From Caldifarciminota bacterium (GTDB lineage: Bacteria > Hydrothermota > Hydrothermia > S141-80), in assembly GCA_027053375.1 (NCBI GenBank), contig JALUJC010000053.1, forward strand, positions 1-15,724: a stretch of DNA of 15,724 bases, given 5' to 3'. This document shows, piece by piece, positions 14,211 to 15,724 of the stretch (position 1 is its first letter; each line of letters starts with the position of its first letter). Below the pieces are notes generated by a model. It saw only the letters and a list, made by a program, of their open reading frames with translations. It was not told the DNA's origin and made no database searches. The position numbers and the translations under genes are program-made.

Positions 14211-15724
14211 GGTACAAGAAGACGCAGTCCATTCAGGATCACCACCACCGTGCTTCCTTCATGGCTCAGGACACCCAGCGTGAGCGGAATATGGACGAAA
14301 AAGTTCAGGGCCACCATCCCTGCGATGACACTCAGCGCGATCACGAAATTCTGCAATACCACCTTTCGGGCTTTCTTGCTCAGCGCTATGGCATAGGGAA
14401 GGAATTCCAGCCCTTCCTTCATCAACACCACATCGGCCGTTTCCAGCGCCACCTCGGTGGATGCCCCTCCCATGGCGATCCCTACGTTGGCTGTGGCCAG
14501 AACCGGTGCGTCATTCACCCCGTCCCCCACCATCGCCACATGGTGGTGCGTCTCCTGCAGTTTACGAACCACGTTCACCTTTTCTTCCGGGTGGAGTTCG
14601 GCGTGCACCACATCCACTCCCAGTTCCCGTGCCACCCGTTCAGCCACGGGTTTACGGTCTCCGGTTAGCATGTGAATTTCCCGGATTCCGAGTTCTTTCA
14701 AGCGTCGGAGGATGGCGGGTGCTTCTGGACGGGGCTCATCCTCCATCACCACAAGCCCCACGGGCCGGGAAGCCTTCCAGACAGCCACCGCCGTCAGACC
14801 TCCATGCAGAAGGGGCTGGATCTCCGGATGTGAGAGAAGGTCTGGATCTGGCCGCCCCACACGGACTTCCACGCCTTCCACCAACCCCCGGACGCCACGC
14901 CCGATTTCATACCGAAACTTTTCCGGTTGAGGAAAAGCAATGCCGCGGTTTCGGGCTTCCTGGACGATGGCCTGTCCAAAAGGATGTTCGGATCGGGACT
15001 CCAGTGAAGCAGCAAGCCGGAGGACTTCTTCCGCATGGGAGCCGTTCAGGGGAACAATCTGGCGTACATGGAGCACTCCACGCGTCAGGGTCCCTGTTTT
15101 ATCAAAGGCCAGGACCCGTGTCTGGCCCAGTTCTTCCACATATGCCCCACCCTTGAACAGAATCCCTTTCCGTGCAGCATGGGCAATGGCGGAGAGCAGG
15201 GCGGCAGGGGTGGAAAGCACCACAGCACAGGGTGAAGCCACCACGAGGAAGACCATGGATCTGTAGAAAGCTTCGCTGTGGGGGAAAAGCTGCACATACC
15301 GGAAGAACAGATAGACCGCCACCGAGCCCACCACCACGGTGTAGGTGTATTTTTCCCCGATCACGTCAGCCAGATGCTGACTGCGTGCTTTCCGCTCCCT
15401 TGCTGACTGGATCAACTCCAGCGTTCTGCTTAACGTGGAGGTGGCAACCCCACGGCTCACTTCATAGATCAACGAACCATCCTGGAGAAGTGCGCCTGCA
15501 AACACCCGGTCCCCTGGTTTTTTGTGGACGGGCATGGATTCTCCGGTCAGTGTGGACTCATCCACGTGTCCCTCCCCTTCCACCACCCTTCCGTCGGTGG
15601 GGATCTGGCTTCCCGGACGCAGGATGACCCGATCGCCTTTCTGGAGCAGCTCCACGGGGACCTCGGTTTCTTCCTCATCAAGCAGCAGGGTTGCTTCCTG
15701 AGGGCGATCCGCAGCCTGATGAAG
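14192..15724 (-). CDS. P1B-4-type transition-metal-exporting ATPase (5' end outside window)
   Basis: A heavy-metal P-type ATPase that pumps a divalent metal out of the cytoplasm using ATP. 510 residues are visible and the frame stays open to base 15724, so GTG 15655 is not the start. Numbered from the edge: TGES (60-63, actuator), SPC (164-166, metal site), DKTGT (208-212, phosphorylated Asp208), SEHP (245-248, nucleotide domain), GDGVND (400-405) and HEGST (488-492) in the last membrane region. SPC together with HEGST is the signature of subgroup P1B-4 (CoaT, CtpD, PfeT), whose members export Co, Fe, Zn or Cd. The metal cannot be told from sequence alone. Any N-terminal metal domain and the first TM segments are outside the window. 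Its 3' end overlaps maf by 13 bases. Confidence 0.93.
   Translation of the reverse strand, partial: LHQAADRPQEATLLLDEEETEVPVELLQKGDRVILRPGSQIPTDGRVVEGEGHVDESTLTGESMPVHKKPGDRVFAGALLQDGSLIYEVSRGVATSTLSRTLELIQSARERKARSQHLADVIGEKYTYTVVVGSVAVYLFFRYVQLFPHSEAFYRSMVFLVVASPCAVVLSTPAALLSAIAHAARKGILFKGGAYVEELGQTRVLAFDKTGTLTRGVLHVRQIVPLNGSHAEEVLRLAASLESRSEHPFGQAIVQEARNRGIAFPQPEKFRYEIGRGVRGLVEGVEVRVGRPDPDLLSHPEIQPLLHGGLTAVAVWKASRPVGLVVMEDEPRPEAPAILRRLKELGIREIHMLTGDRKPVAERVARELGVDVVHAELHPEEKVNVVRKLQETHHHVAMVGDGVNDAPVLATANVGIAMGGASTEVALETADVVLMKEGLEFLPYAIALSKKARKVVLQNFVIALSVIAGMVALNFFVHIPLTLGVLSHEGSTVVVILNGLRLLVPLDQKG

Noticed and set aside
14461..15156. 231-residue plus-strand open frame
   Set aside because: Antisense to the metal ATPase, which keeps all its motifs.
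1..15724. CRISPR array, tRNA genes, insertion sequence ends or prophage genes
   Set aside because: I saw no regularly spaced repeats, cloverleaf-type sequences, transposase motifs or phage proteins on either strand.

Overview
The window (15,724 bases, clearly GC-rich) is a compact, gene-dense piece of a bacterial chromosome, almost all housekeeping. The genes that speak to lifestyle are a pyruvate:ferredoxin oxidoreductase (anaerobic metabolism), MurJ (peptidoglycan), a PorV/PorQ-type outer-membrane barrel (diderm envelope) and a bacterial type A RNase P RNA. Together they suggest an anaerobic, possibly thermophilic diderm, perhaps near the FCB group or one of the uncultured thermophilic candidate phyla. 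That placement is an inference with low confidence. I see no tRNA, rRNA, CRISPR array, insertion sequence, prophage gene or attachment site.

Layout. (1) 1-2760, plus strand: the 3' end of a pyruvate:ferredoxin oxidoreductase gene, a six-TM diguanylate cyclase (957-2012) and a YhhQ-type queuosine-precursor transporter (2032-2760). A perfect 11-bp hairpin lies just after the oxidoreductase stop, inside the start of the cyclase frame. (2) 2765-6139, plus strand: a near-consensus promoter followed by secD, secF and nadK; nadK starts inside secF. (3) 6105-10129, minus strand: reading from the right, a consensus promoter, rnpB (RNase P RNA), recJ-like nuclease, a MarR regulator and murJ. murJ is split by a one-base shift in a run of nine T. 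(4) 10222-14204, plus strand: a structured leader, then nadA, a PorV/PorQ-like barrel, an orphan sugar-type ABC solute-binding lipoprotein and maf, tightly packed and probably one operon. (5) 14192-15724, minus strand: most of a P1B-4 metal-exporting ATPase, running off the right edge.

How the genes work together. secD and secF form the proton-driven accessory complex of Sec secretion. The signal peptides of the barrel and the lipoprotein show two likely Sec clients in the window. nadA (NAD synthesis) and nadK (NADP synthesis) sit in different operons. RNase P and RecJ handle RNA and DNA, while MurJ flips lipid II.

The points most worth a second look are the murJ T9 frameshift, a possible antisense RNA over the nadA start with a good intrinsic terminator, and perfect hairpins lacking U-tracts at three gene boundaries. 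No obviously new multi-gene system is visible.
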